Positions 34,152-43,396 of a stretch of 64,000 nt of DNA are shown piece after piece; within the stretch, counting starts at the first letter, position 1; every line of letters begins with the position of its first letter. Made by a program: the position numbers and the translations under genes. Below the pieces are notes generated by a model. The model was given only the letters and a program-made list of their open reading frames with translations, did no database searches and was not told the origin of the DNA. The stretch spans positions 149,403-213,402 of the forward strand of contig JBAZXA010000007.1 of NCBI GenBank assembly GCA_041660045.1, written 5' to 3'. The stretch is from WM-3-3 sp041660045. Its GTDB lineage: Bacteria; Pseudomonadota; Gammaproteobacteria; Methylococcales; Methylomonadaceae.

Positions 34152-35798
34152 ATGAATAATAGTTATAAAAACCGCTTTTTTACTATTTTAACGGCTGTGT
34201 TAATCTGCTTAATGTTGCCTTTAAAAGCGACAGCAGAAGATTGGGTTTACACGGTTAAACTGGGTGATAATTTATGGAGTTTAACGCAGGAATATTTAAT
34301 TGATATAGCCTATTGGGAACGGCTACAGAAATTAAACAAGATTAGTGATCCTTATCATATACCTCCAGGGACTAAGATTAAGGTGCCGGTAAAATGGATA
34401 GGGCAAGCCCCTATTTTAGCTCGGGTTAATAGCATTCAAGGGCACGCGGAATTAATAGAAGCCGACAACAACCAGCCTAAAAAATTGCTAGTTGGGGACT
34501 ATGTCTATACCGGTGATACGGTGCTTACGCAAGCTGATTCAAGCTTAACTTTAGAATTTGTTGATGGCTCAACGTTGTTGCTGCAACCCGATAGCCGATT
34601 GGTACTGAATCACTTAAGTATTTTTGGCAAAACGGGTATGGTTGATACGCAGTTACTGCTTGATTCTGGGCGTATTGAAACTAAAGTGAAAAAAAAACAA
34701 GGGCCAGCCAGTCGCTTTGAAATTTCTACGCCCGCAAGTGTAACTTCCGTACGTGGGACAGATTACAGAGTAAGTTCTGAGTCTTCAAGCAAACAATCCT
34801 TTACAGAAGTGCTTGAAGGTGGCGTTAAGGTAAAAAGTGGCCAAAACAGCCGATTAATTAATAGTGGCTACGGTTCGGTAGCTAGCGCTAATAAAACCCT
34901 TAGTCCTGCGGTACCACTGCTTGATGCCATTGATGGTCAAGCTTTACCGGCGATTTTTGACCGTGTTCCGATACAGTTTGTATTACCCGTTGAGGCTTCG
35001 ATAAAGGGCTATCGCCTGCAAATTGCGCTCAATGCAGCATTTGATAATGTCGTGTTTGATAAAAAGTTTATGTCAAACCAAATTCGTGGGCCAGAACTGG
35101 CTGATGGCAACTATTTTGCTCACATCCGCGCTATTGATGAATTGGGTTTGGAAGGCAAAAATGCCGATTATCCATTTACAATTAATGCAAAACCCGAAGC
35201 ACCTATATTACAGGAACCCAAAGCTGATGCTGGCGTGGTTGAAGAGACACCAAGCTTTGCTTGGGCGCGTCAAGATGGCATAGCCAAATATCATTTTCAA
35301 TTGGCTAAAGACCGCAAGTTCACTGATAAATTAGTTGATATGGCTGAGCTGACTGAGGCGAAATTGTCTGAAGGCTATCAACTTGAGCTGCGTCAATATT
35401 TTTGGCGGGTGGCTAGTGTCAGCGATAGCGAAGGTCAAGGGCCTTTTAGTGATGCACAAGTCTTTAAACGAGTTATTCCGCCGCCACAAGCCGAGGAGCC
35501 AGAAGTCGGTGAGGCCACTATAGTGCTTCGATGGCCCGCTGATTTGCCTGATGTGGTTTACCATTTCCAAATGGCGAAAGACCAAGCTTTTTCAGAGATT
35601 ATTGTCGATAAACAGGTCAAAGTCCCAAGTGTAGAATTAGAGCGGCCAGAGGGCGGTGAATATTTTATTCGGGTTAGCAGCACATATCCTGATGGTTTTG
35701 TTGGGCCTTTTGGCAAGCCACAAATCATTGATGTGCCAAGTTCAGGGCTTTATTGGTGGTTGTTGACCTTGTTACCCTTAGCATTCTTGGCGTTATAA
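34152..35798 (+). CDS. Exported LysM-FecR domain protein
   Basis: A 548-residue exported protein. A Sec signal peptide (1-28, ending ATAED) precedes a LysM peptidoglycan-binding domain (about 31-78, YTVKLGDNLWSLTQEYL). The FecR domain (about 100-245) contains TPASVTSVRGTDYRV. Two or three fibronectin-like repeats follow, with recurrent YHFQLAKDRKF and YHFQMAKDQAF segments. The protein ends in a hydrophobic stretch (SSGLYWWLLTLLPLAFLAL) that may anchor it in the membrane. It is 7 bp before a CHASE2 signalling gene, and such pairs recur in proteobacteria. It may present an envelope signal to the CHASE2 domain; that is inference. Confidence 0.88.
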   Translation: MNNSYKNRFFTILTAVLICLMLPLKATAEDWVYTVKLGDNLWSLTQEYLIDIAYWERLQKLNKISDPYHIPPGTKIKVPVKWIGQAPILARVNSIQGHAELIEADNNQPKKLLVGDYVYTGDTVLTQADSSLTLEFVDGSTLLLQPDSRLVLNHLSIFGKTGMVDTQLLLDSGRIETKVKKKQGPASRFEISTPASVTSVRGTDYRVSSESSSKQSFTEVLEGGVKVKSGQNSRLINSGYGSVASANKTLSPAVPLLDAIDGQALPAIFDRVPIQFVLPVEASIKGYRLQIALNAAFDNVVFDKKFMSNQIRGPELADGNYFAHIRAIDELGLEGKNADYPFTINAKPEAPILQEPKADAGVVEETPSFAWARQDGIAKYHFQLAKDRKFTDKLVDMAELTEAKLSEGYQLELRQYFWRVASVSDSEGQGPFSDAQVFKRVIPPPQAEEPEVGEATIVLRWPADLPDVVYHFQMAKDQAFSEIIVDKQVKVPSVELERPEGGEYFIRVSSTYPDGFVGPFGKPQIIDVPSSGLYWWLLTLLPLAFLAL

Positions 35799-35805
35799 GG
35801 TATTA

Positions 35806-38667
35806 GTGGATTTGAAGGGCACAATTTTTAAATTTGGATCGAAGCTGGGTTTAATAGCAAGCCTGTTGGCGCTAGAACTGATATTAGAGACAGTTATACC
35901 GTTAAAGCATTGGGAAAATTATTTTTTTGATACAGAGCTGTCTTGGTTTTCTGAGCCAGCAGTTAAGAACGATATTGCGATTATAGAAATTGATGATTTT
36001 AGCCTAAAACAATTCGGTAAATGGCCTTGGTCTAGGCGCAAGCATGCTGAATTAATCAATTTGTTAAGCACGGTGGATGCTAAGGCCATAGGGCTTGATG
36101 TGATTTTTGCCGAGCCAGATCTTGCAGATCCTGAAGCGGATCAATTACTTGCTGAGGCTATTAAAGCCAATGGCCGAGTGGTTTTGCCCGTGCTTCCCGA
36201 TATAAAATTTCAAGGTGGTTTGCAAGCCATTGTACCGATGCCCGCGCTGTTACACGCGGCGGCGGCAATTGGGCATGTGGATTCAGGGACGGATAACGAT
36301 GGCGTGATCCGTAGTGTGTATTTAAAAGCCGGTATGAATGGCGTAGTTTGGCCCGCTTTTGCCTTGGCTTTACTGAATTTAGGGCAGCCCGATGTGTTAG
36401 GGGGGGCGATGAAAGGTGTGCGCAATCCTAAGGCTGAGTTTACAGCCAACATGTGGAACCGTGATTACGGAGTACAGGTGCCTTTTATCGGGTCAAATGG
36501 ACATTTTTATAAGATTTCTTATGCCCAGGTGTTTAATGACCCGAAAGTAAAAGATAGATTGTGTGGAAAATACATTTTAATTGGACCAACCGCAGCAGGT
36601 TTGGCCACCCTGTTTTTGACCCCGCAACATAATAATATTGGTTTGATCACGGGTATAGAGGTTCATGCCAATATTTTAGATGCTTTGCTGAATGATCTGA
36701 CCATAGAACCCGTTAATCCATTGTGGGGACATTTGTTAACGGCGTTTTTGGTGATGATCCCCTTATTGGGCTATCAGTGTATTGTAAAACGCCATGCTTT
36801 ATCATTTAGTTTAGTTTTTTCCGGATTGGCCATTATAGCCAGTGTTTTGTTATTAAAAAATGCCCATTTTTGGTATAGCCCTTTACCGGTAGTGCTAACT
36901 TTGGCGTTAGCCTATTTGTTTTGGGATTGGGAACGGATCCGTTATTTTACCCGCTCCTTATTTAAGGAAAAGCAACTTGCTAAGGCGGCTTTACATTCTA
37001 TCGCTGACGCTGTGGTTACGACTAAAGCATGGGGATTGATAGTCTATATGAACCCCGCGGCCGAAAAATTAACAGGTTTTTCTTTAGAACAAGCACATGG
37101 GCAACCGATCAGCGCGGTAATTCAATTTACTGATGACGAGGCTGGGAATGGTTTTGATGGTTTGATTGCCAGTTTACAAAAAGGCCAAAATGTTAAGGAA
37201 ATAACACCCAGACGTATCATTAACAAAAGTGGTAAGGGGCTGGATGTCCAAATCAGTGCTAGCCCTATCAAAGGCCAATCAGGTGATGTAATCGGGATGG
37301 TGTTCGCCTTTAACGACATTACAGAAAGCATACAAATTAGCCAGCAAATGACTTATTTGGCGACGCATGATGCCTTAACGGGGTTAGCCAACCGCACTCT
37401 TTTTTACGAACAAATCGAAAGGGCCATTGCCGCCTGCAACCGACAAGGTAATAACTTGGCTTTGTTGTTTATCGATTTGGACGATTTTAAAAAAGTCAAC
37501 GATGGTATGGGGCATGCAGCTGGTGATTCCGTATTAATCGAGACGGCATCAAGGCTGTTGGCTAATATGCGCCAAACAGATACCGTTGCGCGCTGGGGTG
37601 GAGATGAATTTGTGGTTTTGCTAAACCAGTTGCCTTCTGAAGAGAATACCACTTATGTGATAGCTAAAGTTGTTGAACGTTTGTCCAGACCCTATCAAAT
37701 TGAAGGACAAACGCTGTATGTAACACCGAGTATTGGAATTAGTGTATTCCCTAAGGATGGCTTGACGGCTGATGAGTTATTGGCCAATGCTGATACGGCA
37801 ATGTTTCAGGTGAAGGAAAATGGGCGGAATAATTTTAGTTTTTTTAGCAGTGATTTTGATAAGCCAACAAGACATCGGCTGGATATTGAAACTGAACTTT
37901 ATAGTGCTTTAGCAGAAGGTCATTTTGAAGTTTATTACCAACCACAGTTGGACTTAATTAGTCAAAAGGTAGTGGCGGCGGAAGCTTTATTACGCTGGAA
38001 CCACCCTCGGCGAGGTATGATCCCGCCGGACTCGTTCATCAGTTTGGCTGAGGACACTGGGTTAATCAACCCTATCGGCGAATGGGTGTTACTAACTGTT
38101 TGTAAACAAATTAATGCTTGGCAAAAAATGGGGCTGCCGGAGATTTGTATCGGTGTTAATTTATCACCTTGCCAGTTTTTACATAACGATGTTTGCAATA
38201 GCATCCAGCAAGCGTTGAAAACCCATGATGTTATGGCTAGGCAGGTCAAGATTGAAATTACTGAAGGCCTGATGATTAAAAATGTTGAATCGGTCGCTAA
38301 AATGCTTTGGGATATTAGGGCATTAGGGGTTGGTATATCAGTTGATGATTTTGGTACGGGATATTCTTCATTAAGCGTACTTAGAAATTTTCCTATCGAT
38401 CAATTAAAAATCGATAAGTCGTTTATCAATCATATGGAGTCTAATCCGGATGATGTTAACATAATCCAATCTATTATTATGTTAGGTCATAATATGGGGA
38501 TGCAAGTGGTGGCTGAGGGTGTTGAAAATAAAAAACAGTTTGACATTCTTAAGCTTTGGAAATGTGATTATATCCAGGGCTATTATTTTAGCCATCCGCT
38601 GACTGCCGCGGTAATGACTGAATTATTGCAGCAGCAAAGAAAGATTAAATATAGCCCTGCCTTATGA
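35806..38667 (+). CDS. CHASE2-PAS-GGDEF-EAL cyclic-di-GMP signalling protein
   Basis: A 953-residue membrane sensor for cyclic di-GMP turnover. An N-terminal helix is followed by a periplasmic CHASE2 domain (about 40-300), three membrane helices (about 305-375), a PAS domain (about 390-505), GGDEF and EAL. The cyclase site G598-F602 is intact and preceded by the inhibitory RQTD (R589-D592) five residues upstream. The phosphodiesterase motif E726-A727-L728 and DDFGTGYSSLS are also intact. Both activities are therefore possible and would be set by the sensor. GTG start with an AAGG site, coupled to the LysM-FecR gene. The 3' end overlaps cca by 6 bp on the other strand. Confidence 0.95.
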   Translation: MDLKGTIFKFGSKLGLIASLLALELILETVIPLKHWENYFFDTELSWFSEPAVKNDIAIIEIDDFSLKQFGKWPWSRRKHAELINLLSTVDAKAIGLDVIFAEPDLADPEADQLLAEAIKANGRVVLPVLPDIKFQGGLQAIVPMPALLHAAAAIGHVDSGTDNDGVIRSVYLKAGMNGVVWPAFALALLNLGQPDVLGGAMKGVRNPKAEFTANMWNRDYGVQVPFIGSNGHFYKISYAQVFNDPKVKDRLCGKYILIGPTAAGLATLFLTPQHNNIGLITGIEVHANILDALLNDLTIEPVNPLWGHLLTAFLVMIPLLGYQCIVKRHALSFSLVFSGLAIIASVLLLKNAHFWYSPLPVVLTLALAYLFWDWERIRYFTRSLFKEKQLAKAALHSIADAVVTTKAWGLIVYMNPAAEKLTGFSLEQAHGQPISAVIQFTDDEAGNGFDGLIASLQKGQNVKEITPRRIINKSGKGLDVQISASPIKGQSGDVIGMVFAFNDITESIQISQQMTYLATHDALTGLANRTLFYEQIERAIAACNRQGNNLALLFIDLDDFKKVNDGMGHAAGDSVLIETASRLLANMRQTDTVARWGGDEFVVLLNQLPSEENTTYVIAKVVERLSRPYQIEGQTLYVTPSIGISVFPKDGLTADELLANADTAMFQVKENGRNNFSFFSSDFDKPTRHRLDIETELYSALAEGHFEVYYQPQLDLISQKVVAAEALLRWNHPRRGMIPPDSFISLAEDTGLINPIGEWVLLTVCKQINAWQKMGLPEICIGVNLSPCQFLHNDVCNSIQQALKTHDVMARQVKIEITEGLMIKNVESVAKMLWDIRALGVGISVDDFGTGYSSLSVLRNFPIDQLKIDKSFINHMESNPDDVNIIQSIIMLGHNMGMQVVAEGVENKKQFDILKLWKCDYIQGYYFSHPLTAAVMTELLQQQRKIKYSPAL

Positions 38668-39897
38668 TAAGGCTTTCTGCTGTGCGGCAAACGCAGTTAA
38701 TGCGGTAATACGTAATTGGCGGATGGCTAAACCAATTTCTTGTCCTTGCAGATTTCGTTGTAGAATTTTAGATATATCAACTGCCGCCCCTACTTTTGCG
38801 GCTACTTCCAGATAATCGGCTTGCGGATAAGTACTCGCTTCAAAGTTAGTACGGCCTTGAGCATCTGCTTTGCAGGCCAACAAAAAATCAGCCAGTGTGT
38901 TATCGGGCTTAAAGGCGTTTAAGGCAGATAACATGTCGGTTAAGGTAGATGGTTTAAGCTCATACGCGCGGTGGCAATGGGTGTGGTATTGCATAACTTG
39001 TATAGCTAAGTTTTTATAGGTATTAGGTGCCCGTAAGCGCTTGCAGAAGTTTTCTAACGGCGCTAAACCAAGGGTTTCATGATTGTGATGGTGGGGCCAA
39101 TTATTTTTAGGGGTAAGCGCCTTGCCTAGGTCATGGGTGAGGGCTGCAAAGCGTGTTTCAGTATTTTCAGTCAGCTGTGCGGCCCTATCCAAACACAGTA
39201 AGGTATGGATGCCCGTGTCTATTTCAGGATGAAATTTTTCCGGTTGGGGTATACCAAATAGACGGTCTATTTCTGGAAAAATATGGGTTAATGCTGAACA
39301 GGCTTTAAGTGTGTAAAAAAATGCGCTCGGTGTTGAGGTCTGCAATGCTTTTAACAATTCAGCCCAGACCCGCTCTGGCACTAAATGGGCCACTTCAGCG
39401 TTGTTCACCATCTCTTGCATTAAAGCACGGGTTTCTTCTGCTACGGTAAACCCTAAGCTTTGAAAACGGGCGGCAAAGCGAGCAACTCGCAAGATGCGCA
39501 CAGGGTCTTCGCTGAAAGCAGGGGAAACATGACGTAATACACGTTTTGCCAAATCGGCTTGTCCGCCGTACGGATCAACCAGTTCGCCATTGGGTGACAT
39601 GGCAATAGCGTTAATGGTTAAATCACGGCGTATTAAATCTTGCTCTAGGGTGACATCAGGCGAGCTATGGATAGCAAAACCTTTATAACCCGGTGCTGTT
39701 TTACGTTCAGTACGGGCTAAGGCATATTCTTCTTTGGTAATCGGGTGCAAAAAAACAGGAAAATCCTTGCCGACGCTCAGAAAGCCCATTTTTTGCAGGG
39801 TTTCCGGTGTTTCACCCAAAACCACCCAGTCTTTTTCTTTAACGGGTAAACCCAGTAAGCTATCACGGACTGCGCCGCCGACCAGATATGTTCTCAT
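38662..39897 (-). CDS. cca: CCA tRNA nucleotidyltransferase with HD domain
   Basis: Adds or repairs the CCA end of tRNAs. The 411-residue class II nucleotidyltransferase begins MRTYLVGGAVRDSLLG. Its catalytic acidic pair is E21 and D23 (E. coli has D21 and D23). RRDLTINAIAMS and DPVRILRVARFAARF follow. The C-terminal HD domain (ALTHDLGKAL) has phosphohydrolase activity in E. coli. The 3' end overlaps the signalling gene by 6 bp. Confidence 0.96.
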   Translation of the reverse strand: MRTYLVGGAVRDSLLGLPVKEKDWVVLGETPETLQKMGFLSVGKDFPVFLHPITKEEYALARTERKTAPGYKGFAIHSSPDVTLEQDLIRRDLTINAIAMSPNGELVDPYGGQADLAKRVLRHVSPAFSEDPVRILRVARFAARFQSLGFTVAEETRALMQEMVNNAEVAHLVPERVWAELLKALQTSTPSAFFYTLKACSALTHIFPEIDRLFGIPQPEKFHPEIDTGIHTLLCLDRAAQLTENTETRFAALTHDLGKALTPKNNWPHHHNHETLGLAPLENFCKRLRAPNTYKNLAIQVMQYHTHCHRAYELKPSTLTDMLSALNAFKPDNTLADFLLACKADAQGRTNFEASTYPQADYLEVAAKVGAAVDISKILQRNLQGQEIGLAIRQLRITALTAFAAQQKALS

Positions 39898-39975
39898 CTT
39901 AATTCATCTAGGTTATGGCATAGTCTTAGGATAGCATAATTAATTTGACAGAACCTAAGCTTAGAAGGATAAACA

Positions 39976-40767
39976 ATGTTGCAAATATTAGGTGCTAGTG
40001 TACTGTTGGGTATGGTTTCTGGTGTGTTGGCAGGTTTGTTTGGTATCGGTGGGGGCTTGGTGATCGTACCTGTATTGTTGCTATTATTTACTTATCAGGG
40101 CTTTTCCCTTGACCATGTTATGGTGATGGCTGTAGCCACTTCGTTGGCGACTATTATGCTGACGGCCTTGGCTTCAATTTGGGCCCACCATCGCTTAGGT
40201 TCCATGCTTTGGCAGAAGGTGTTGGCTTTGTTGCCGGGCATTTTATTAGGTTCAATCCTCGGCGCGTACTTAGGCCATTTTCTTTCAAGTGATGTGCTGC
40301 GGATCATTTTTATCGTGTTTTTGCTTTATGTCGGGTTAAAAATGGCGTTGCAGCTTGAACCTAAAGCTGGGCGATTACGTGAATCCAAGCTACAGGATGC
40401 GGCGGTAGCGATTTTAATAGGTGTGGTTTCGGCATTAATTGGCATAGGCGGAGGTACGATGACGGTGCCCTATTTAGTGCGTAGCCAATATAGTATGCGT
40501 CATGCCGTGGCGGTCTCTTGTGCCTGTGGATTACCGATTGCAATTGGCGCGACGCTAAGTTATGTGGTGCTAGGCTGGCGGCAACCAGAGCTACCAGAAT
40601 GGAGTTTAGGTTATGTTTATTTACCAGCTTTTCTTGCCATAGGTTTCAGTAGCCTATTTACTGCACCCTTAGGGGCAAAATTAGCGCATCGATTACCTGC
40701 GAAAAAACTGAAAAAATATTTTTCAGTGTTGTTGTTTTTAATGGCAGCGAAAATGATTTGGGGATGA
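39976..40767 (+). CDS. TSUP family (TauE/SafE) membrane permease
   Basis: A 263-residue protein with about eight hydrophobic helices in two homologous halves. Each half begins with the glycine-rich TSUP motif: GVLAGLFGIGGGLVIVPVL and VVSALIGIGGGTMTVPYL. Family members export sulfite, sulfoacetate or related anions. The substrate here cannot be told. AGAAGGA site before the ATG; divergent from cca. Confidence 0.92.
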   Translation: MLQILGASVLLGMVSGVLAGLFGIGGGLVIVPVLLLLFTYQGFSLDHVMVMAVATSLATIMLTALASIWAHHRLGSMLWQKVLALLPGILLGSILGAYLGHFLSSDVLRIIFIVFLLYVGLKMALQLEPKAGRLRESKLQDAAVAILIGVVSALIGIGGGTMTVPYLVRSQYSMRHAVAVSCACGLPIAIGATLSYVVLGWRQPELPEWSLGYVYLPAFLAIGFSSLFTAPLGAKLAHRLPAKKLKKYFSVLLFLMAAKMIWG

Positions 40768-40865
40768 TTGCGTGTTAAGCGCTTAATTTTGGCGTGTTAC
40801 CAAAAACATTATTGACATCTGAGGAGTAATAGCTTTTTTTAAGTGTTACGTTATAAAACTATAAT

Positions 40866-40894
40866 GCCCGCCCTAAAGTTGAATTAAGGCGGGC
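40866..40894. terminator. Bidirectional terminator between TSUP gene and HbpS-like gene
   Basis: GCCCGCC / GGCGGGC stem with a 15-base loop between two converging genes. Short T-runs or AT-rich tails lie on both sides. It ends the minus-strand gene 7 bp after its stop. Confidence 0.65.
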
Positions 40895-40901
40895 TTTAAA
40901 G

Positions 40902-41675
40902 TTAATTGGTACCGGCTTTGTTGAAAGCTTGAGCAATGTTGGTAGACTCAGGTGTGCAGGCGGGATGTCCGAAACCACTTGGGCTTTGGCCGCTGGCATT
41001 AATGTCGTAAATAATATTATCGTCTGCATTGGTTGGGCTTACGCCAGCAGGGACATGGTCTAGATCTAAACTGCGACGGGTTTTCCAGGCTATATTATGG
41101 TCAGCGCAGGATGAGTCGCCACTGACGCCAATAGCCCCAAGTAAGGCGCCAGAACTATTATAGAGGGCGAGGCCACCACCAAATACGTTGATACCACCAA
41201 TTTTTTTACCCACCATAGGGTCATTGCTGCTGCCATATCTTGCTGATGGGCCTTGGTATGCAACACTGGTGTCTACAGGGTTGCTATCAGAGAGACCGAA
41301 CAAACTACCGCCGGGCTGTACGGCTGAATAAAGGTTTGCGGTTGAGAGCGCTAAGCCTGGTAAGCTGAAAGCGTTAGCGGTGTTGGCTTTCTGTGCAGAA
41401 ATAACACGGCTACCTGGCCATTGTTCGCCGCGGTCTGCACCGGTAAAGGCAACAGCACAAACCACCCCGTCCCGGTTGACAACGGCACCCCACATATCAA
41501 GGTTAAAGCCGCCATTAGGCGAGTTTCTAGCGGCACTTAACGCCGTTTTAACTTCTGCCTGGGAAGGTAAGTTCTTACAGGCGTTACGGTCACGTCCATC
41601 ATCATCAGCAAAAACCGAAGTGGACAATATTGCTAAAGAACTTAGCAAGGCGGTATAAGTGATTTTATGTTTCAT
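40902..41675 (-). CDS. Exported GlcG/HbpS-like heme-binding protein
   Basis: A 257-residue protein with a Sec signal peptide (1-23, cleavage after VFA) and a GlcG/HbpS (DUF336) domain. The family features are an alternating helix-strand fold with WPGSRVISAQKANTANAF, VGKKIGGINVFGGGLALY and GAIGVSGDSSCADHNIAW. HbpS of Streptomyces binds heme and responds to oxidative stress; GlcG relatives have unknown roles. This member adds Cys residues (C33, C73, C195, C240, by approximate count) that may form disulfides in the periplasm. It stands alone. Ligand not proven. Confidence 0.85.
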   Translation of the reverse strand: MKHKITYTALLSSLAILSTSVFADDDGRDRNACKNLPSQAEVKTALSAARNSPNGGFNLDMWGAVVNRDGVVCAVAFTGADRGEQWPGSRVISAQKANTANAFSLPGLALSTANLYSAVQPGGSLFGLSDSNPVDTSVAYQGPSARYGSSNDPMVGKKIGGINVFGGGLALYNSSGALLGAIGVSGDSSCADHNIAWKTRRSLDLDHVPAGVSPTNADDNIIYDINASGQSPSGFGHPACTPESTNIAQAFNKAGTN

Positions 41676-41820
41676 AGCTTCCCCTTTTTATAAATTATAA
41701 GAAACGCGTTGCTTTTTTTAGAGTTTAATCAAAGCCTGGCAAAGTTAGCAGCTTAAATAGTATTTTGTAAAATATAATATTTACTTAGGGAAATGGCCGT
41801 GGCCTTATCACTTGAGATTG

Positions 41821-41849
41821 TTAATTAAACAGACTAAATAGAGTATAAT
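41821..41849 (+). promoter_or_regulatory. Possible guaB promoter
   Basis: A perfect TATAAT (41844-41849) 34 bp before guaB, with TTAATT (41821-41826) at 17-base spacing. The -35 match is weak (3 of 6). Confidence 0.45.
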
Positions 41850-41883
41850 CAGACGTTATTTTACTGATTGCTAGGTATGCTTT

Positions 41884-43350
41884 ATGCAAATTATTCAGGA
41901 AGCACTCACGTTTGATGACGTTTTATTAGTGCCTGCGCATTCAAATGTCTTACCGCGGGACGTAGACATCAAAACACAGTTGACACGAGCTATCTCTTTA
42001 AATATCCCTTTGGTTTCGGCTGCCATGGATACCGTGACCGAAGCGCGGTTGGCTATTGCTATTGCGCAAGAGGGTGGTATCGGTATCATCCATAAAAATA
42101 TGACGGCTGAGCAACAAGCCGCCGAAGTGAGGCACGTTAAAAAATACGAAAGTGGGGTAATCAGAAACCCCATTACGGTAACCCCCGATGTTAGTATTAG
42201 CGATGTAATAAAATTAACCCGTGCCAAAAATATTTCTGGTGTCCCCGTGGTAGACGGTGATGAATTAGTCGGCATAGTCACTAGTCGGGATTTGCGATTT
42301 GAAACCCGTTTTGATGAACCGGTCACTAAGGTGATGACGCCTAAAGAGCGTTTAGTGACAGTCAGCGAGAATGCCGATCGCGCGGAAGCGATTGCTTTAC
42401 TGCATAAACATCGTATTGAAAAAATTTTAGTGGTAAATGATCAGTTTCATTTACGTGGTTTGATTACCGTAAAAGACATTCAAAAAGCCAAAGACTATCC
42501 CTATGCTTGTAAAGATGATCAGGAACGCTTAAGAGTGGGCGCCGCTGTTGGTACAGGAATAGGCACTGATGAGCGGGTAGCGGCCTTAGCCGCAGCTGGT
42601 GTTGATGTGATCGTGGTGGATACTGCGCACGGACATTCTCAGGGTGTCTTGGATAGGGTTCGATGGGTCAAGCAATATTATCCAACCGTGCAAGTAATAG
42701 GCGGAAATATCGCTACGGCTGAAGCTGCTTTAGCGTTAGTTGCTGCGGGTGCTGATGGCGTTAAAGTTGGCATTGGTCCTGGCTCTATTTGTACTACCCG
42801 TATTATAGCAGGCGTTGGTGTGCCTCAAATTACAGCAGTTAGCAATGTAGCAGATGCCCTGAAAGGTACTGGCGTCCCCTTAATTGCCGATGGCGGGGTG
42901 CGTTATTCTGGGGATGCCGCAAAAGCCTTAGCTGCAGGTGCCCACGCCGTTATGTTAGGTGGCTTGTTTGCAGGTACAGAAGAAGCCCCGGGAGAGGTTG
43001 AGCTGTTCCAAGGACGCTCATATAAATCCTACCGTGGTATGGGGTCCTTAGGGGCGATGGCCCAACAACAGGGCTCTAGTGACCGTTATTTTCAGGAAGA
43101 GGCCGATTCAGTTGAGAAACTCGTGCCTGAAGGTATTGAAGGCCGCGTGCCTTATAAAGGCAGTATGTTAGCGGTAGTCCACCAACTGCTTGGCGGGATT
43201 AGGGCGAGCATGGGTTATACCGGTTGCAAAAATATGGCTACGTTACATGAGCATGCCCAGTTTGTACGTGTTACCAGCGCGGGTATGCGGGAAAGTCATG
43301 TCCACGATGTCGCCATCACCAAAGAAGCCCCCAACTATCGTCTTGATTAA
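41884..43350 (+). CDS. guaB: Inosine-5'-monophosphate dehydrogenase
   Basis: GuaB oxidises IMP to XMP with NAD, the committed step to GMP. The 488-residue barrel has two CBS domains inserted at about 93-200. The catalytic Cys303 lies in GPGSICTTR, with the flap segment YRGMGSLGAM and the finger downstream. guaA follows 46 bp later; the pair forms the classic gua operon. Confidence 0.98.
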   Translation: MQIIQEALTFDDVLLVPAHSNVLPRDVDIKTQLTRAISLNIPLVSAAMDTVTEARLAIAIAQEGGIGIIHKNMTAEQQAAEVRHVKKYESGVIRNPITVTPDVSISDVIKLTRAKNISGVPVVDGDELVGIVTSRDLRFETRFDEPVTKVMTPKERLVTVSENADRAEAIALLHKHRIEKILVVNDQFHLRGLITVKDIQKAKDYPYACKDDQERLRVGAAVGTGIGTDERVAALAAAGVDVIVVDTAHGHSQGVLDRVRWVKQYYPTVQVIGGNIATAEAALALVAAGADGVKVGIGPGSICTTRIIAGVGVPQITAVSNVADALKGTGVPLIADGGVRYSGDAAKALAAGAHAVMLGGLFAGTEEAPGEVELFQGRSYKSYRGMGSLGAMAQQQGSSDRYFQEEADSVEKLVPEGIEGRVPYKGSMLAVVHQLLGGIRASMGYTGCKNMATLHEHAQFVRVTSAGMRESHVHDVAITKEAPNYRLD

Positions 43351-43396
43351 TTCAGACGGTTTTGGTGTAGGCTAGTCACCCTATTGGAATTTTTTC

